Shown piece by piece: positions 17,513 to 26,126 of a DNA stretch of 64,000 bases. Every line of letters begins with the position of its first letter. The stretch's first letter is position 1. Origin of the DNA: Rhizobacter sp. Root404 (GTDB lineage: Bacteria > Pseudomonadota > Gammaproteobacteria > Burkholderiales > Burkholderiaceae_C); assembly GCF_001425865.1 (NCBI RefSeq), contig NZ_LMDS01000001.1:858921-922920 (forward strand). The letters run 5' to 3'. The notes below the pieces were generated by a model. The model was not told the origin of the DNA and did no database searches. It saw nothing but the letters and a program-made list of their open reading frames with translations. The position numbers were made by a program, and so were the translations under genes.

Positions 17513-18577
17513 TCAGCCCGGGGCGGTCCCGCCCCGGGGCAGCGAGAAGTGGAACCGCGCACCGCGGTTGACCTCGCCCTCGGCCCACACGGTGCCGCCG
17601 TGGCGACCGACGATGCGGCGCGCCGCCGCCAGTCCGACGCCGGCGCCCGGATAGTCGCTCGCGCTGTGCAGGCGCTGGAACACGCCGAACAGGCGGTCGG
17701 CGAAGCGCATGTCGAAGCCGGCGCCGTTGTCCTGCACCGTGAAAGTGTCCGGCAGTTGCGCGTGTCGGCCGAAGTCGATGCGGCCCTGGGCCGTCTTGGC
17801 GGTGTACTTCCAGGCGTTGCCGAGCAGGCCGTCGATCAGCGTGCGCAGCATCGCCGGGTCGCCCAGGGCCTGCAGGCCGGGCTCGATCGCGATCTCCACC
17901 TCGCGCGTCGGCGCGGAGCGACGCAGGTCGTCGGCCACGCAACCGGCCAGCTGCGAGAGATTCACCGATTGCGGCGCGAGCGGCTGCGACGACAGCTTCG
18001 ACAGCGCGAGCAGCGCGTCGATCATGCCGTTCAGGCGCGTCGCCGCGCCGAGGACGCGTTCGAGGTGATCGTTGCCGACGCGGTCGAGCAGCGGCCCGTA
18101 GTCTTCCTTGATGATCTTCGTGAACCCTTCGATGACGCGGATCGGCGCGCGCAGGTCGTGCGAGATCGCGTGGGTGAAGAAGTCGCTGTCCGGCGCCGAC
18201 GGCGGCTTCGGGGCTGGCGCGGGACCGGCGGCCCCGGTGTCCTCGCGGAACGTGCCGTGGTAGCCCGCGAAACGCCCGTCGGCATCCCGCAGTGCCCGCC
18301 CGTCCAGCAGCCCGGCGCGACCTTCGGCAGCCAGGCCTGCGAAGCGGACCGGCAGCGCCTCGATCGGCTGCGCCGCATCGAGGCAAGCACGCAGCGCTGC
18401 CGGGTCATCGGTGGCGCAGCGTTCCCACAACGCGGCGGGCAGCGTGCCCGAGTCCGACCGGGCCGACGGCGCACCCTGCAACAGCTGCACCGAACTCAGC
18501 CGGTGGTCTGCGCCGCTGCGCCAGAGCCAGACCCGAACGGCGGCTCCGTCGGTGGGGGGACGAGTCATGCGAAACAT
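17513..18577 (-). CDS. sensor histidine kinase
   Basis: The 354-residue product has a PAS-like N-terminal part ending in GYHGTFREDTG. It then has a HisKA domain with H-box DFFTHAISHDLRAPIRVIEG, an N-box (LLGNAWKYTAKT), and G-boxes (DNGAGFDMRFADRLFGVF, GAGVGLAAARRIV). It resembles bacteriophytochrome-type kinases without a photosensory module. No membrane segment is seen. Start choice is uncertain: ATG at 18577 (MFRMTRPP) or ATG at 18568; neither has a clear ribosome site. It is convergent with the ANTAR regulator and divergent from the HPt operon. Confidence 0.85.
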   Translation of the reverse strand: MFRMTRPPTDGAAVRVWLWRSGADHRLSSVQLLQGAPSARSDSGTLPAALWERCATDDPAALRACLDAAQPIEALPVRFAGLAAEGRAGLLDGRALRDADGRFAGYHGTFREDTGAAGPAPAPKPPSAPDSDFFTHAISHDLRAPIRVIEGFTKIIKEDYGPLLDRVGNDHLERVLGAATRLNGMIDALLALSKLSSQPLAPQSVNLSQLAGCVADDLRRSAPTREVEIAIEPGLQALGDPAMLRTLIDGLLGNAWKYTAKTAQGRIDFGRHAQLPDTFTVQDNGAGFDMRFADRLFGVFQRLHSASDYPGAGVGLAAARRIVGRHGGTVWAEGEVNRGARFHFSLPRGGTAPG

Positions 18578-19020
18578 TGTACGGAGGCCGCTTTGCCACC
18601 CCCGACTGCAACGAGACGGAACAGTGCGGGTCAAGTTCGGCGGCCGGCTGCCGAAATCGTGGAACACCTCGCACCTGCCGCGAGCCTGCGCCCCTGCGGC
18701 CCCATGCCCGATGACGTCGACGCGCTCTGCCTGCCCCGCTGCCCGACCATGACGCCGCGCCTGCCCTCCCGTCCCATGGCCCCGAAAGTGTTGGCCATTG
18801 CAGACACTGCATGGGCGCGAACACGCGTCACCGGCCTCCCTGGACGGCTGCGCAGGCACGCGGTCCCCGCGTCTGGCATGCTGGATGCCCGTACTTGTCT
18901 TGGTAGTGGACAATTCGAACTGGTACCGTTCGACCTCAAGAAGATGGGAAACGATGTTCCCTGCGGTGTCGCGAACCGGATTTCGATGACCATCCTTTCA
19001 ACACGTTGCGTCAAGGGCAG
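18578..19020. other. 443-base intergenic region, no convincing gene
   Basis: This is the only gene-free stretch over 300 bases. It separates the divergent histidine kinase and HPt genes. Short open frames here lack a recognisable product, ribosome site or the strong G/C third-position bias of neighbouring genes. It holds a sigma-28-like promoter at 18631-18657 pointing toward the HPt gene. It also has small inverted repeats such as ATGGCC/GGCCAT near 18777 and GGCAT/ATGCC near 18876. Base composition falls in the last 130 bases, consistent with a leader. Confidence 0.6.
18631..18657 (+). promoter_or_regulatory. candidate sigma-28 (FliA) promoter
   Basis: TCAAGTTC (18631-18638) and GCCGAAAT (18650-18657) are separated by exactly 11 bases. 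They match the FliA consensus TAAAGTTT-N11-GCCGATAA at 6 of 8 positions in each half. Transcription would start near 18664 and run toward the HPt/GGDEF-EAL genes with a leader of about 350 bases. Function is inferred from motif and from proximity to flagellar genes. Confidence 0.5.
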
Positions 19021-19452
19021 ATGCTCGCCATGCTGAACCGGCCGTTTCAGGCGCTCGCGCCCGACAGCAGCGCTGCCGGCAGTGGCGGATCGCCGGCGTC
19101 GGTCCTGGACCCGGCGGCGCTCGCGCGGCTGGCCGAGCTCGACCCCAGCGGCGCCAATCGCCTGCTCGAGCGCGTGCTGCAAGCCTTCCAGACGTCGGTG
19201 ACGCGCCTGCGGCCGCAACTGTCCGAAGGCCGGGCCGCCGACGACCGGTCCGCGATCCGGCTCGTCACGCATACCCTCAAGTCGTCATCGGCGAGCATCG
19301 GCGCCATGCGCCTGTCGCAACTGTGCGCGGAGATCGAGACCGCCATCCGTCTCGATCCGGCCGCCGAACTCCACGCCAAGCTCGATGCGCTCGATGTCGC
19401 GCTCGACGACACGGTCCGTGCCATTGCGGTGCGCCTGGGAGACCGCGGGTGA
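19021..19452 (+). CDS. HPt histidine phosphotransfer protein
   Basis: The 143-residue product is an Hpt four-helix protein that relays phosphate between hybrid kinases and regulators. The phospho-acceptor His is in IRLVTHTLKSSSASIG, with the downstream Leu/Gly pattern of the family. The start is uncertain among ATG 19021, ATG 19030 (better placed for the AAGGGCAG upstream) and TTG 19006. The stop overlaps the GTG of the next gene by 3 bases (GTGA), so the two are translationally coupled. That next protein has a receiver domain, the likely phosphate partner. Confidence 0.85.
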   Translation: MLAMLNRPFQALAPDSSAAGSGGSPASVLDPAALARLAELDPSGANRLLERVLQAFQTSVTRLRPQLSEGRAADDRSAIRLVTHTLKSSSASIGAMRLSQLCAEIETAIRLDPAAELHAKLDALDVALDDTVRAIAVRLGDRG

Positions 19453-21707
19453 ATTCGCGCCCGATCGGCGCCGCCGACGACGACCTGCCGGAGCAGCCGA
19501 AGGTGCTGCTGGTCGACGACGACGAGGTCAACCTGCTGCTCACGTCGATCGCGCTGCGCGAACGCGGTTTCGCGATCACCGAAGCCAGCAGCGGCGAGCA
19601 GGCGATCACGATCCTGGCCCAGTGGCTGCCCGACGTGGTCGTGCTCGACGCGCTGATGCCCGGCCTCGACGGGTTCGAGACCTGCCGCGAACTGCGCGTG
19701 CTGCCCGGCTTCGAGTCGCTGCCGGTGCTGATGCTGACCGGCCTGGACGACGACGCCTCGATCACCCGAGCCTACGAGGCCGGCGCCACCGACTTCTTCG
19801 TCAAGTCCACCCAATGGAGCCTGCTCGCCGGGCGCCTGCGCTACCTGTTGCGCGCCTCGCGCACCCGGGTCGAACTCGAGCGCAGCAAGTCGCGTCTGGC
19901 GCGCGCGCAGGACCTGGCGCGCATGGGCAGCTTCGACTGGCGGCGCGACCATGGCGGTCCGGTGTTCTCGGTCGAGGGCCTGCGGGTGTTCGGCCTGGGG
20001 CCGAACGACAACCTGGCGTTCCGCCCGCTGCTGCGCATGCTGTCGGACGACGACCGACGCGGCCTGATGCAGGTGCTGCACGAGGTCATGAAGCACAGCA
20101 CCGTGCTCGCCACCGACATCCCGGCCACGCTGCACGATGGCCGCCAGCGCATCGTTCACGTCGAGGCCGAGCCCGAATTCAACGAACACGGCAACCTGAT
20201 CGGCTACTCCGGCATCGTGCAGGACGTGACCGACCGGCGCCTCGCCGAAGACAAGATTCGCCACCTCGCGAACTTCGACGTGCTGACCGGCCTGCCGAAC
20301 CGGCGCCAGCTGATCTGGCGCGCCGAGCGCGCGCTCGAACACGGCCGCCGCTTGAATCACCAGGTGGCGCTGCTGCTGATCGACCTGGACCGCTTCAAGA
20401 TCATCAACGACACGCTCGGCCACGGCGCCGGCGACGAGCTGCTGATGGAGGTGGCGCGGCGCCTGCGCTCGTGCGTGCGCCACTCCGACCAGGTCACCGA
20501 AAGCTCGATCGAATCGCTCGGCTCGCGCTCGCACCGTTCGCTCGAGGCGGTGGGGCGCCTGGGCGGCGACGAATTCGTCGCGCTGCTGCCCGAGGTCGCG
20601 GACGAGCGCGATGCCGAGCGCGTCGCCTCGCGCATCCTCGACCTGATGCGCGAGCCGATCTTCGTCGGCGGGCAGGAGTGCTTCGTGACCGCCAGCGTCG
20701 GCATCGCGCTGTACCCGCGCGATGGCCTGTCGGTCGCGGACCTGATGCGCAACTCGGACGTCGCGATGTACTCGGTCAAGTCGGCCGGGCGCAATTCGGC
20801 GTCGTTGTACCGCCCGGCGCTGGCCGGCCAGGGCCGCGAGAAGCTCGAGCTCGAAAGCGCGCTGCACAAGGCGATCGAACGCGACGAACTGGTGCTGCAC
20901 TACCAGCCCAAGGTCGACGTGCGCGGCGCCAAGATGGTCGGCGCCGAGGCGCTGATGCGCTGGCGGCGCAACGGCGTGCTCGTGCCGCCGGGCGATTTCA
21001 TCCCGATGGCCGAGGAGACCGGCCTGATCGTGCCGCTCAGCGAATGGGCGATCCGCGAGGCGGCGCGCCAGGCGCGCGTCTGGCAGGACAGCTTCGGCTT
21101 CGCCGACTCGATCGCGGTGAACCTGCCGAACCGCATGTTCGAGCGCACCGACCTGGTCGAGTACATCCACAACGCGGTCACGACCTACGGCGTGCCGCAC
21201 CACGCGATCGAGCTGGAGATCACCGAGACGGGCCTGATGAAGGACCTGCAGAACGTGATCCCGTCGCTGCACCGGCTCAACGAGATCGGCGTCGAGATCT
21301 CGATCGACGACTTCGGCACCGGCTACTCGTCGCTCGCCTACCTGACCACGCTGCCGATCAGCGAACTGAAGATCGACCGCAGCTTCGTCCGCGATCTGGG
21401 CATGACGCCGCAGAGCTCGGCCGTCGTCACCGCGATCATCGCGCTGGCGCGCTCGCTCGGCCTGCGCGTGATCGCCGAGGGCGTCGAGAACCTGCGCCAG
21501 ATGGAGGTGCTGCACCGCCTCGGCTGCGGCGTGATGCAGGGCTTCCTCTTCAGCCGCCCGCAGCCGCCGGAGGACATCGAGACCTGGCTGCAACAGACCA
21601 TCCTGCCGCGCAAGGCGCCGTGGATCGGCAAGGCCGGCGACGCCGAAATTGCCGAGGTGTTGCGCTTCGCCGAGGGCCGCGACCCGCGCATCAAGCCCGC
21701 GGTCTGA
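19449..21707 (+). CDS. REC-PAS-GGDEF-EAL cyclic-di-GMP enzyme
   Basis: The 752-residue cytosolic regulator has a receiver at about 17-135 (KVLLVDDDEVN, phospho-Asp in VVVLDALMPGLDG) and a PAS region at about 155-265. The GGDEF domain spans about 275-460, with RLGGDEFVALLPE intact. The EAL domain spans about 480-730, with GAEALMRWRR and IDDFGTGYSSLAYL intact. Both catalytic motifs are present, so it could make and break c-di-GMP. The inhibitory-site motif RHSD lies 24 residues before GGDEF instead of 5, owing to a Ser-rich insertion. The start is the GTG overlapping the HPt stop. It is probably controlled by phosphotransfer from the HPt protein. Confidence 0.92.
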   Translation: MNSRPIGAADDDLPEQPKVLLVDDDEVNLLLTSIALRERGFAITEASSGEQAITILAQWLPDVVVLDALMPGLDGFETCRELRVLPGFESLPVLMLTGLDDDASITRAYEAGATDFFVKSTQWSLLAGRLRYLLRASRTRVELERSKSRLARAQDLARMGSFDWRRDHGGPVFSVEGLRVFGLGPNDNLAFRPLLRMLSDDDRRGLMQVLHEVMKHSTVLATDIPATLHDGRQRIVHVEAEPEFNEHGNLIGYSGIVQDVTDRRLAEDKIRHLANFDVLTGLPNRRQLIWRAERALEHGRRLNHQVALLLIDLDRFKIINDTLGHGAGDELLMEVARRLRSCVRHSDQVTESSIESLGSRSHRSLEAVGRLGGDEFVALLPEVADERDAERVASRILDLMREPIFVGGQECFVTASVGIALYPRDGLSVADLMRNSDVAMYSVKSAGRNSASLYRPALAGQGREKLELESALHKAIERDELVLHYQPKVDVRGAKMVGAEALMRWRRNGVLVPPGDFIPMAEETGLIVPLSEWAIREAARQARVWQDSFGFADSIAVNLPNRMFERTDLVEYIHNAVTTYGVPHHAIELEITETGLMKDLQNVIPSLHRLNEIGVEISIDDFGTGYSSLAYLTTLPISELKIDRSFVRDLGMTPQSSAVVTAIIALARSLGLRVIAEGVENLRQMEVLHRLGCGVMQGFLFSRPQPPEDIETWLQQTILPRKAPWIGKAGDAEIAEVLRFAEGRDPRIKPAV

Positions 21708-21723
21708 CCGGGCCGGTTCCGCC

Positions 21724-23352
21724 ATGGAAGCGACACGACCCGCTGCGCTCTCCGGCGCCGCTCCCGACAATGCCCAATTGGCCAAGGCCGCACTTCGGCG
21801 CCTGGCCCTCGACAAGCTCGAGCCGACGCCCGAGAACTACGCCCGCGCCTGGCGCCAGGAGGCCGGCGAACCGCCGGTGCCGGTGTCTGAAGGCGCGGTC
21901 ATCGCGACCCTGATCGAGCGCGCGGTGCGCGGCATCGAGCGCGGCAGCAAGGGGTGGACCGCGGCGCGCAAGAAGGACAGCCTGCAACGCGTGCTGGACG
22001 GCAGCCGCAGCGATGCCCGCCGACTGCAGCAGCGCCTGACGCAGCTGTTCGCGAGCTGGGACTCCGAAACCGTTCCCGTCGAGGCCGGTGCCGAACCGCA
22101 AGAGACGCTCTTCGAGCCGCTGCCCACGGCCCCCGCGCCACTCGAGCCCGGCGTGACGACGCCGCCCTGGGGCCGCGCGCTGCAGGCGCTCGGTGGGACC
22201 GTGCAGTGCGCGCTGCCGCCCCAGGACGAGGCCCCGCACGAGATCGCCGCGGCGCTGGCCGCGATCACCGAGCGCATCGATCAGGCCGGCGCGACGCCCG
22301 ACTTGATCGACGACCTGGAGGCGCTGTGTCGACGCGCGGTGCCGGTGCTGCAGCACCGGCACCACCTGGTCGATCAGCTCGGCGCGCTGTGCGGCGAGCT
22401 GACCGCCAGCCTCACCGACCTGGCCGAGAACGACAGTTGGGCGCAGGGCCAGTGCGAGGCGATGCAGGCCAAGATCGACGAGGGCTTATCGGCCCGCGGG
22501 ATTCGCGCGGTCAGCGAACTGCTGCGCGACACGCGCGCGCGGCAAGGCCAACTGCGCGAGGAGCGCGAGCGGGCCCGCGATTCGCTGAAGGGCCTGATCA
22601 ACCGCATGCTCAGCGAGCTCGACGAGCTCGGCTCGCAGACCGGTCATTTCCACGACAGCGTCGGCCGCTATGCCGACGTGATCGAGAAGGCCGACACGCT
22701 CGAAAGCCTGACCGGCGTGGTGCGCGAGATGGTCGAGGAGAGCCGGACCGTGCAGGCGCTGGTGCAGCAGACGCAGGCGCGCCTTCAGGCCGAGCACGGC
22801 AAGGCGCAGGGGCTGACGCAGCGCGTCAACGAGCTCGAATCCGAGATGCAGCGCCTGTCGAACGAGGTCTCGACCGACCAGCTGACCCAGATCGCGAATC
22901 GGCGCGGGCTCATGCAGGCATTCGATGCCGAGCGCGCGCGCCTGGAGCGATCGGCCACGCCGCTGGCGGTCGGTCTGCTCGACATCGACAATTTCAAGCG
23001 GCTCAACGACGAACTCGGCCACGGCGCGGGCGACGAGGCGCTCAAGTCGCTGGCGGCCGTCGTCAGCAAGACGCTGCGGCCGACCGACCACGTGGCCCGC
23101 TACGGCGGCGAGGAGTTCGTCGTGCTGCTGCCCGACACGCCGCTCGACGAAGCGCAGCAGATCCTGACGCGCCTGCAGCGGTCCCTCACCGGCGGCTTGT
23201 TCATGCACGAGCAGAAGCAGGTGTTCGTGACCTTCTCGGCCGGCGTGACCGCCTACCGCGCCGGGGAGCGCATCGAGGACGCGCTCGAGCGCGCCGACCA
23301 GGGCCTGTACGAGGCCAAGCGCAGCGGCAAGAACCGCACCTGCGTCGGCTGA
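21724..23352 (+). CDS. diguanylate cyclase (GGDEF)
   Basis: The 542-residue product has an N-terminal helical region (LAKAALRRLALDKLEPTPEN) of unknown role and a low-complexity linker. A long coiled coil precedes the C-terminal GGDEF domain at about residues 385-540. The active motif is YGGEEFVVLL, with a substrate/metal motif LDIDNFKRLNDELGHGAGDEAL. An RPTD inhibitory site lies 5 residues before GGEEF, so it should be an active, product-inhibited cyclase. The ATG at 21724 is 16 bases after the preceding stop, so it shares the HPt operon. Confidence 0.9.
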   Translation: MEATRPAALSGAAPDNAQLAKAALRRLALDKLEPTPENYARAWRQEAGEPPVPVSEGAVIATLIERAVRGIERGSKGWTAARKKDSLQRVLDGSRSDARRLQQRLTQLFASWDSETVPVEAGAEPQETLFEPLPTAPAPLEPGVTTPPWGRALQALGGTVQCALPPQDEAPHEIAAALAAITERIDQAGATPDLIDDLEALCRRAVPVLQHRHHLVDQLGALCGELTASLTDLAENDSWAQGQCEAMQAKIDEGLSARGIRAVSELLRDTRARQGQLREERERARDSLKGLINRMLSELDELGSQTGHFHDSVGRYADVIEKADTLESLTGVVREMVEESRTVQALVQQTQARLQAEHGKAQGLTQRVNELESEMQRLSNEVSTDQLTQIANRRGLMQAFDAERARLERSATPLAVGLLDIDNFKRLNDELGHGAGDEALKSLAAVVSKTLRPTDHVARYGGEEFVVLLPDTPLDEAQQILTRLQRSLTGGLFMHEQKQVFVTFSAGVTAYRAGERIEDALERADQGLYEAKRSGKNRTCVG

Positions 23353-23356
23353 GGCC

Positions 23357-23725
23357 TCAGCAGCCCTTCAGTTCCGAGGCGCTGACGCCGGCGCGCGCCT
23401 GGGCCAGCACGGCGACCACGGCCTCGCGGTCGCTCAGGCGGTCCTTGCGGGCCAGTCGGGCGGCCTCGGAAGCCTGCGCTTCCAGCACGTTCTTGCCGGA
23501 CAGTCCGCTGCAGGCGAGCAGGTACACCACATGGCGGGAACTCCCGAGCGTCACGCCGCTGGACGCCGCCACGCGCGGGCCCATCGCCATCAGATCCTCG
23601 TAGCTCATGCCGACGCGGGGCGCGACTTCGGTCAGGTGCTTCGACTCGGTGCGGCCGATGAAGAAGACGACCACGAACGCCACCGCCAAGCCCACCCCGC
23701 CCATGGTCGCGATGTACTTCAGCAT
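23357..23725 (-). CDS. small membrane-anchored protein of unknown function
   Basis: The 122-residue product has one N-terminal hydrophobic segment (residues about 8-23, GGVGLAVAFVVVFFIG). A charged soluble domain follows with two cysteines (LLACSGL and the C-terminal C). I do not recognise the family. It converges with the GGDEF gene with a 4-base gap and diverges from aroQ. Confidence 0.6.
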   Translation of the reverse strand: MLKYIATMGGVGLAVAFVVVFFIGRTESKHLTEVAPRVGMSYEDLMAMGPRVAASSGVTLGSSRHVVYLLACSGLSGKNVLEAQASEAARLARKDRLSDREAVVAVLAQARAGVSASELKGC

Positions 23726-23821
23726 GCCGCGTTCACCCCCTGATGTGATGGCACGATGTTACAGGGAGCCCGGGGATCGCGCTTTGCGACAATGCCGGCT
23801 CCAGAAACCGCGAGACCCGAG

Positions 23822-24262
23822 ATGACCCAGATCCTGCTGCTCAACGGACCGAACCTCAACCTGCTGGGCACGCGCGAACCGGAGATCTACGGGCGCGAGA
23901 CGCTGGCAGACGTGGAGGCGATGGTCACGGCCGTCGCGTCGGCGCGCGGCGCGACCGTCGCGTGCCTGCAGAGCAACCACGAGGGTGTGCTGATCGACCG
24001 CATCCACGCGGCCCGGCTCGACGGCACGCGCGCGATCGTCATCAACCCGGGCGGCCTGACCCACACCAGCGTCGCGCTGCGCGATGCGCTCGCTGGCGTG
24101 GCGCTGCCGTTCTTCGAGGTGCACGTGTCCAACGTGCACCGCCGCGAGTCGTTCCGCCATCATTCGTACCTGTCGGAACTGGCCGCGGGCATCGTCATCG
24201 GGTTCGGCGTGCGCGGCTATGCGATGGCGGTCGAAGCCGCGATCGATCGCTTCGGCGCCTGA
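23822..24262 (+). CDS. aroQ: 3-dehydroquinate dehydratase, type II
   Basis: This enzyme dehydrates 3-dehydroquinate to 3-dehydroshikimate in the shikimate pathway. The 146-residue length is that of the type II dodecameric enzyme. The N-terminal signature is [20 protein letters not shown], with the catalytic Tyr at its end. [21 protein letters not shown] and [17 protein letters not shown] carry the substrate-binding residues and catalytic His. It stands alone here rather than next to accB/accC, where it often sits in betaproteobacteria. Confidence 0.96.
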   Translation: MTQILLLNGPNLNLLGTREPEIYGRETLADVEAMVTAVASARGATVACLQSNHEGVLIDRIHAARLDGTRAIVINPGGLTHTSVALRDALAGVALPFFEVHVSNVHRRESFRHHSYLSELAAGIVIGFGVRGYAMAVEAAIDRFGA

Positions 24263-24367
24263 AAATTTCTGTAAAGGCGGCACGCCGGCGTCAGCCCGGG
24301 CCGGCGCTCGGCAGTTAGGAGGGAAGGGCCGACGCGTGCGGCTGCCATCCTCCCACGGAGATTCACC

Positions 24368-24766
24368 ATGCTGAACCCGAGACTGCTGATCCTCCCGCTC
24401 ACCGCTTCGTTATTGACCGCCTGCGTCGTGGCGCCCTACCCGGCGCGGCGCGTCGTGTACGCCCAGCCGGCCCCGGCCTACCCGCAGCCGCAGCCGCAGC
24501 CCGGCTACGGCCAGCCGGTGCCGTCAGACGGCGACGAGGTCGTCGTCGACGTGGCGCCGCCGGCGCCGTATGTCGAAGTCGTGCCGGCGATCCCGTTCGC
24601 GGGAGCGATCTGGATCGGCAGCTACTGGGGCTGGCGCGGCGGCCGGCATGCCTGGGTGCCGGGCCGCTGGGAGCATCCCCGCGCCGGCTATGGCTGGCGA
24701 CCGCATGCCTGGGTTCAGCAAGGCGGCCACTGGCACCTGCGCGGCGGCGGCTGGGTCCGACGCTGA
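24368..24766 (+). CDS. YXWGXW-type repeat lipoprotein
   Basis: The 132-residue precursor has a lipoprotein signal with lipobox LLTAC (Cys19). A proline/glutamine/tyrosine-rich linker follows, then a C-terminal region of Trp-Gly repeats (SYWGWRGGRHAWVPGRW, YGWRPHAWVQQGGHWHLRGG). This pattern fits the YXWGXW-repeat or BcpO-related proteins of betaproteobacteria, whose function is unknown. It probably sits on the inner leaflet of the outer membrane. It follows aroQ by 105 bases and has a good purine-rich site (ACGGAG). Confidence 0.8.
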   Translation: MLNPRLLILPLTASLLTACVVAPYPARRVVYAQPAPAYPQPQPQPGYGQPVPSDGDEVVVDVAPPAPYVEVVPAIPFAGAIWIGSYWGWRGGRHAWVPGRWEHPRAGYGWRPHAWVQQGGHWHLRGGGWVRR

Positions 24767-24796
24767 CCCGGCTCGGCGGAATGCCGGCCGCGCGGG

Positions 24797-25078
24797 CTAG
24801 TTCTGCAGCGCTTCGTAGACCGCGGCGGTGGTGTTGACCGCGTGCTGGGCCACCTGCGCGGCGCTGCTGGCGAGCACCGTGAGCGGGTAGGTGCCGGAGA
24901 CCACGCCGCCGCATGCCACCTCCACCGCCCTCACGTCCGGCGGCAACCCTTCGACCGCGCCGACCAGCGCATGCACGACCGAGCTGAAGCCGGCGTCATC
25001 GAACAGCACGTCGCCGTCGGCGAGCACCCGGTATTCGTAGTCGTCACCTTCGCGGTGGATTTCGATGCGAACGATCAT
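24797..25078 (-). CDS. small conserved-looking protein of unknown function
   Basis: The 93-residue product MIVRIEIHREGDDYEYRVLA is a small, probably cytosolic alpha/beta protein with no signal or membrane segment. It has two cysteines at most and the third-position G/C bias of real genes. I do not recognise the family. It is convergent with the YXWGXW lipoprotein and divergent from the J-domain gene, 101 bases away. Confidence 0.55.
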   Translation of the reverse strand: MIVRIEIHREGDDYEYRVLADGDVLFDDAGFSSVVHALVGAVEGLPPDVRAVEVACGGVVSGTYPLTVLASSAAQVAQHAVNTTAAVYEALQN

Positions 25079-25179
25079 CGGCCCATTCTCGCCGATCGGC
25101 CCCGGGGCCGGTCCGCTGCGAACAGGCCGGGCAAACTTGGCATGATCGCGGATGTCCAGCCTTCGGCCGGTCCCGCCCC

Positions 25180-26106
25180 ATGCCCAAGGTTCACAACCAC
25201 TACGACAACCTCAAGGTCGCCCGCGATGCCTCGCCCGACGAGATCCGCGCGGCATATCGCGCGCTGACCCGCAAGCACCATCCCGACCGCAATGCCGGGG
25301 TCGCGGACGCGCAGCGCGTGATGTCAGTGATCAACGTCGCCTACGAGGTGTTGTCGGACCCGGCCCGGCGCCACGAGCACGACGCGTGGATCGCGCAGGC
25401 GGAGTCGCCGCGCGCGCGTCCGCTGCTCAGCCCGCACACGCTGCACTCGCCGACGACCGCCGGTCCCGCGGCGCCGCCGGCCCCAGCCGCACCGCAGCGC
25501 GACTGGCCGCGGCGCCTCGCGCGCCAAGCGCATCGGCTGCGCGCCCACGCGCTCGGCCACCGCTGGCAGTACGGGCTCGCCGCGACCCTGGCGCTGGTGC
25601 TGCTGGGCAGCGGCGTGCGCAGCCTGTTCGAGCCGACGATCGGCCAGCATCTGGCGGCAACGCCCCGCGATGCGGCGGCGCGCAACGCCGGATTCGTGCG
25701 CCCGACGACCGCGCCGAACGGCCAGCCCTGGCCGGCGGGGTCCGGCTACGTCGCCGGGTACGAGTTGCTCAACGATGGCGGCCTGTCCGAGATCACGGTC
25801 GACAACGCGAGCAACGACACCGACATGTTCGTCAAGCTCTTCTCGCTCGATGGCGTCACCGCGCAGCCGGTGCGCACGTTCCTCGTGCTGGCGCGCAGCC
25901 GCTTCACGCTCGTGCACCTGACGACCGGCACGTACGACGTGCGCTATCGCAACCTCGCCAACGGCGCCCTGCTGCGCTCGCCGGCGCTGATCCTCGAAGA
26001 AGTGCGCAGCGACCGCGGCACCCAGCACAGCACGCCACACGTCCGGCTCTACCAGCCGGGCGAGGGCGCGATGCACACCTACGCGCTCGGCGAAGCGGAC
26101 TTCTGA
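25180..26106 (+). CDS. J-domain (DnaJ-like) membrane protein
   Basis: The 308-residue product begins with a J domain (about residues 6-70) with the HPD motif at 34-36 (RKHHPDRN), needed to stimulate an Hsp70. A Pro/Ala/Arg linker is followed by one membrane segment at about 130-147 (YGLAATLALVLLGSGV). A C-terminal extracytoplasmic or membrane-distal domain of about 150 residues is of unknown type. It lacks the G/F, zinc and C-terminal domains of DnaJ, so it is a specialised co-chaperone. Confidence 0.8.
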   Translation: MPKVHNHYDNLKVARDASPDEIRAAYRALTRKHHPDRNAGVADAQRVMSVINVAYEVLSDPARRHEHDAWIAQAESPRARPLLSPHTLHSPTTAGPAAPPAPAAPQRDWPRRLARQAHRLRAHALGHRWQYGLAATLALVLLGSGVRSLFEPTIGQHLAATPRDAAARNAGFVRPTTAPNGQPWPAGSGYVAGYELLNDGGLSEITVDNASNDTDMFVKLFSLDGVTAQPVRTFLVLARSRFTLVHLTTGTYDVRYRNLANGALLRSPALILEEVRSDRGTQHSTPHVRLYQPGEGAMHTYALGEADF

Positions 26107-26126
26107 CGGCGAGCGCCGCCACTCGG

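Noticed and set aside
18665..19020. Leader of the HPt operon as an ANTAR target
   Set aside because: Small hairpins exist, but none has the paired hexaloops with A1 and G4 expected for ANTAR binding.
17549..19036. Plus-strand open frame across the histidine kinase and intergenic region
   Set aside because: It is mostly antisense to a kinase with intact H, N and G boxes; no family features.
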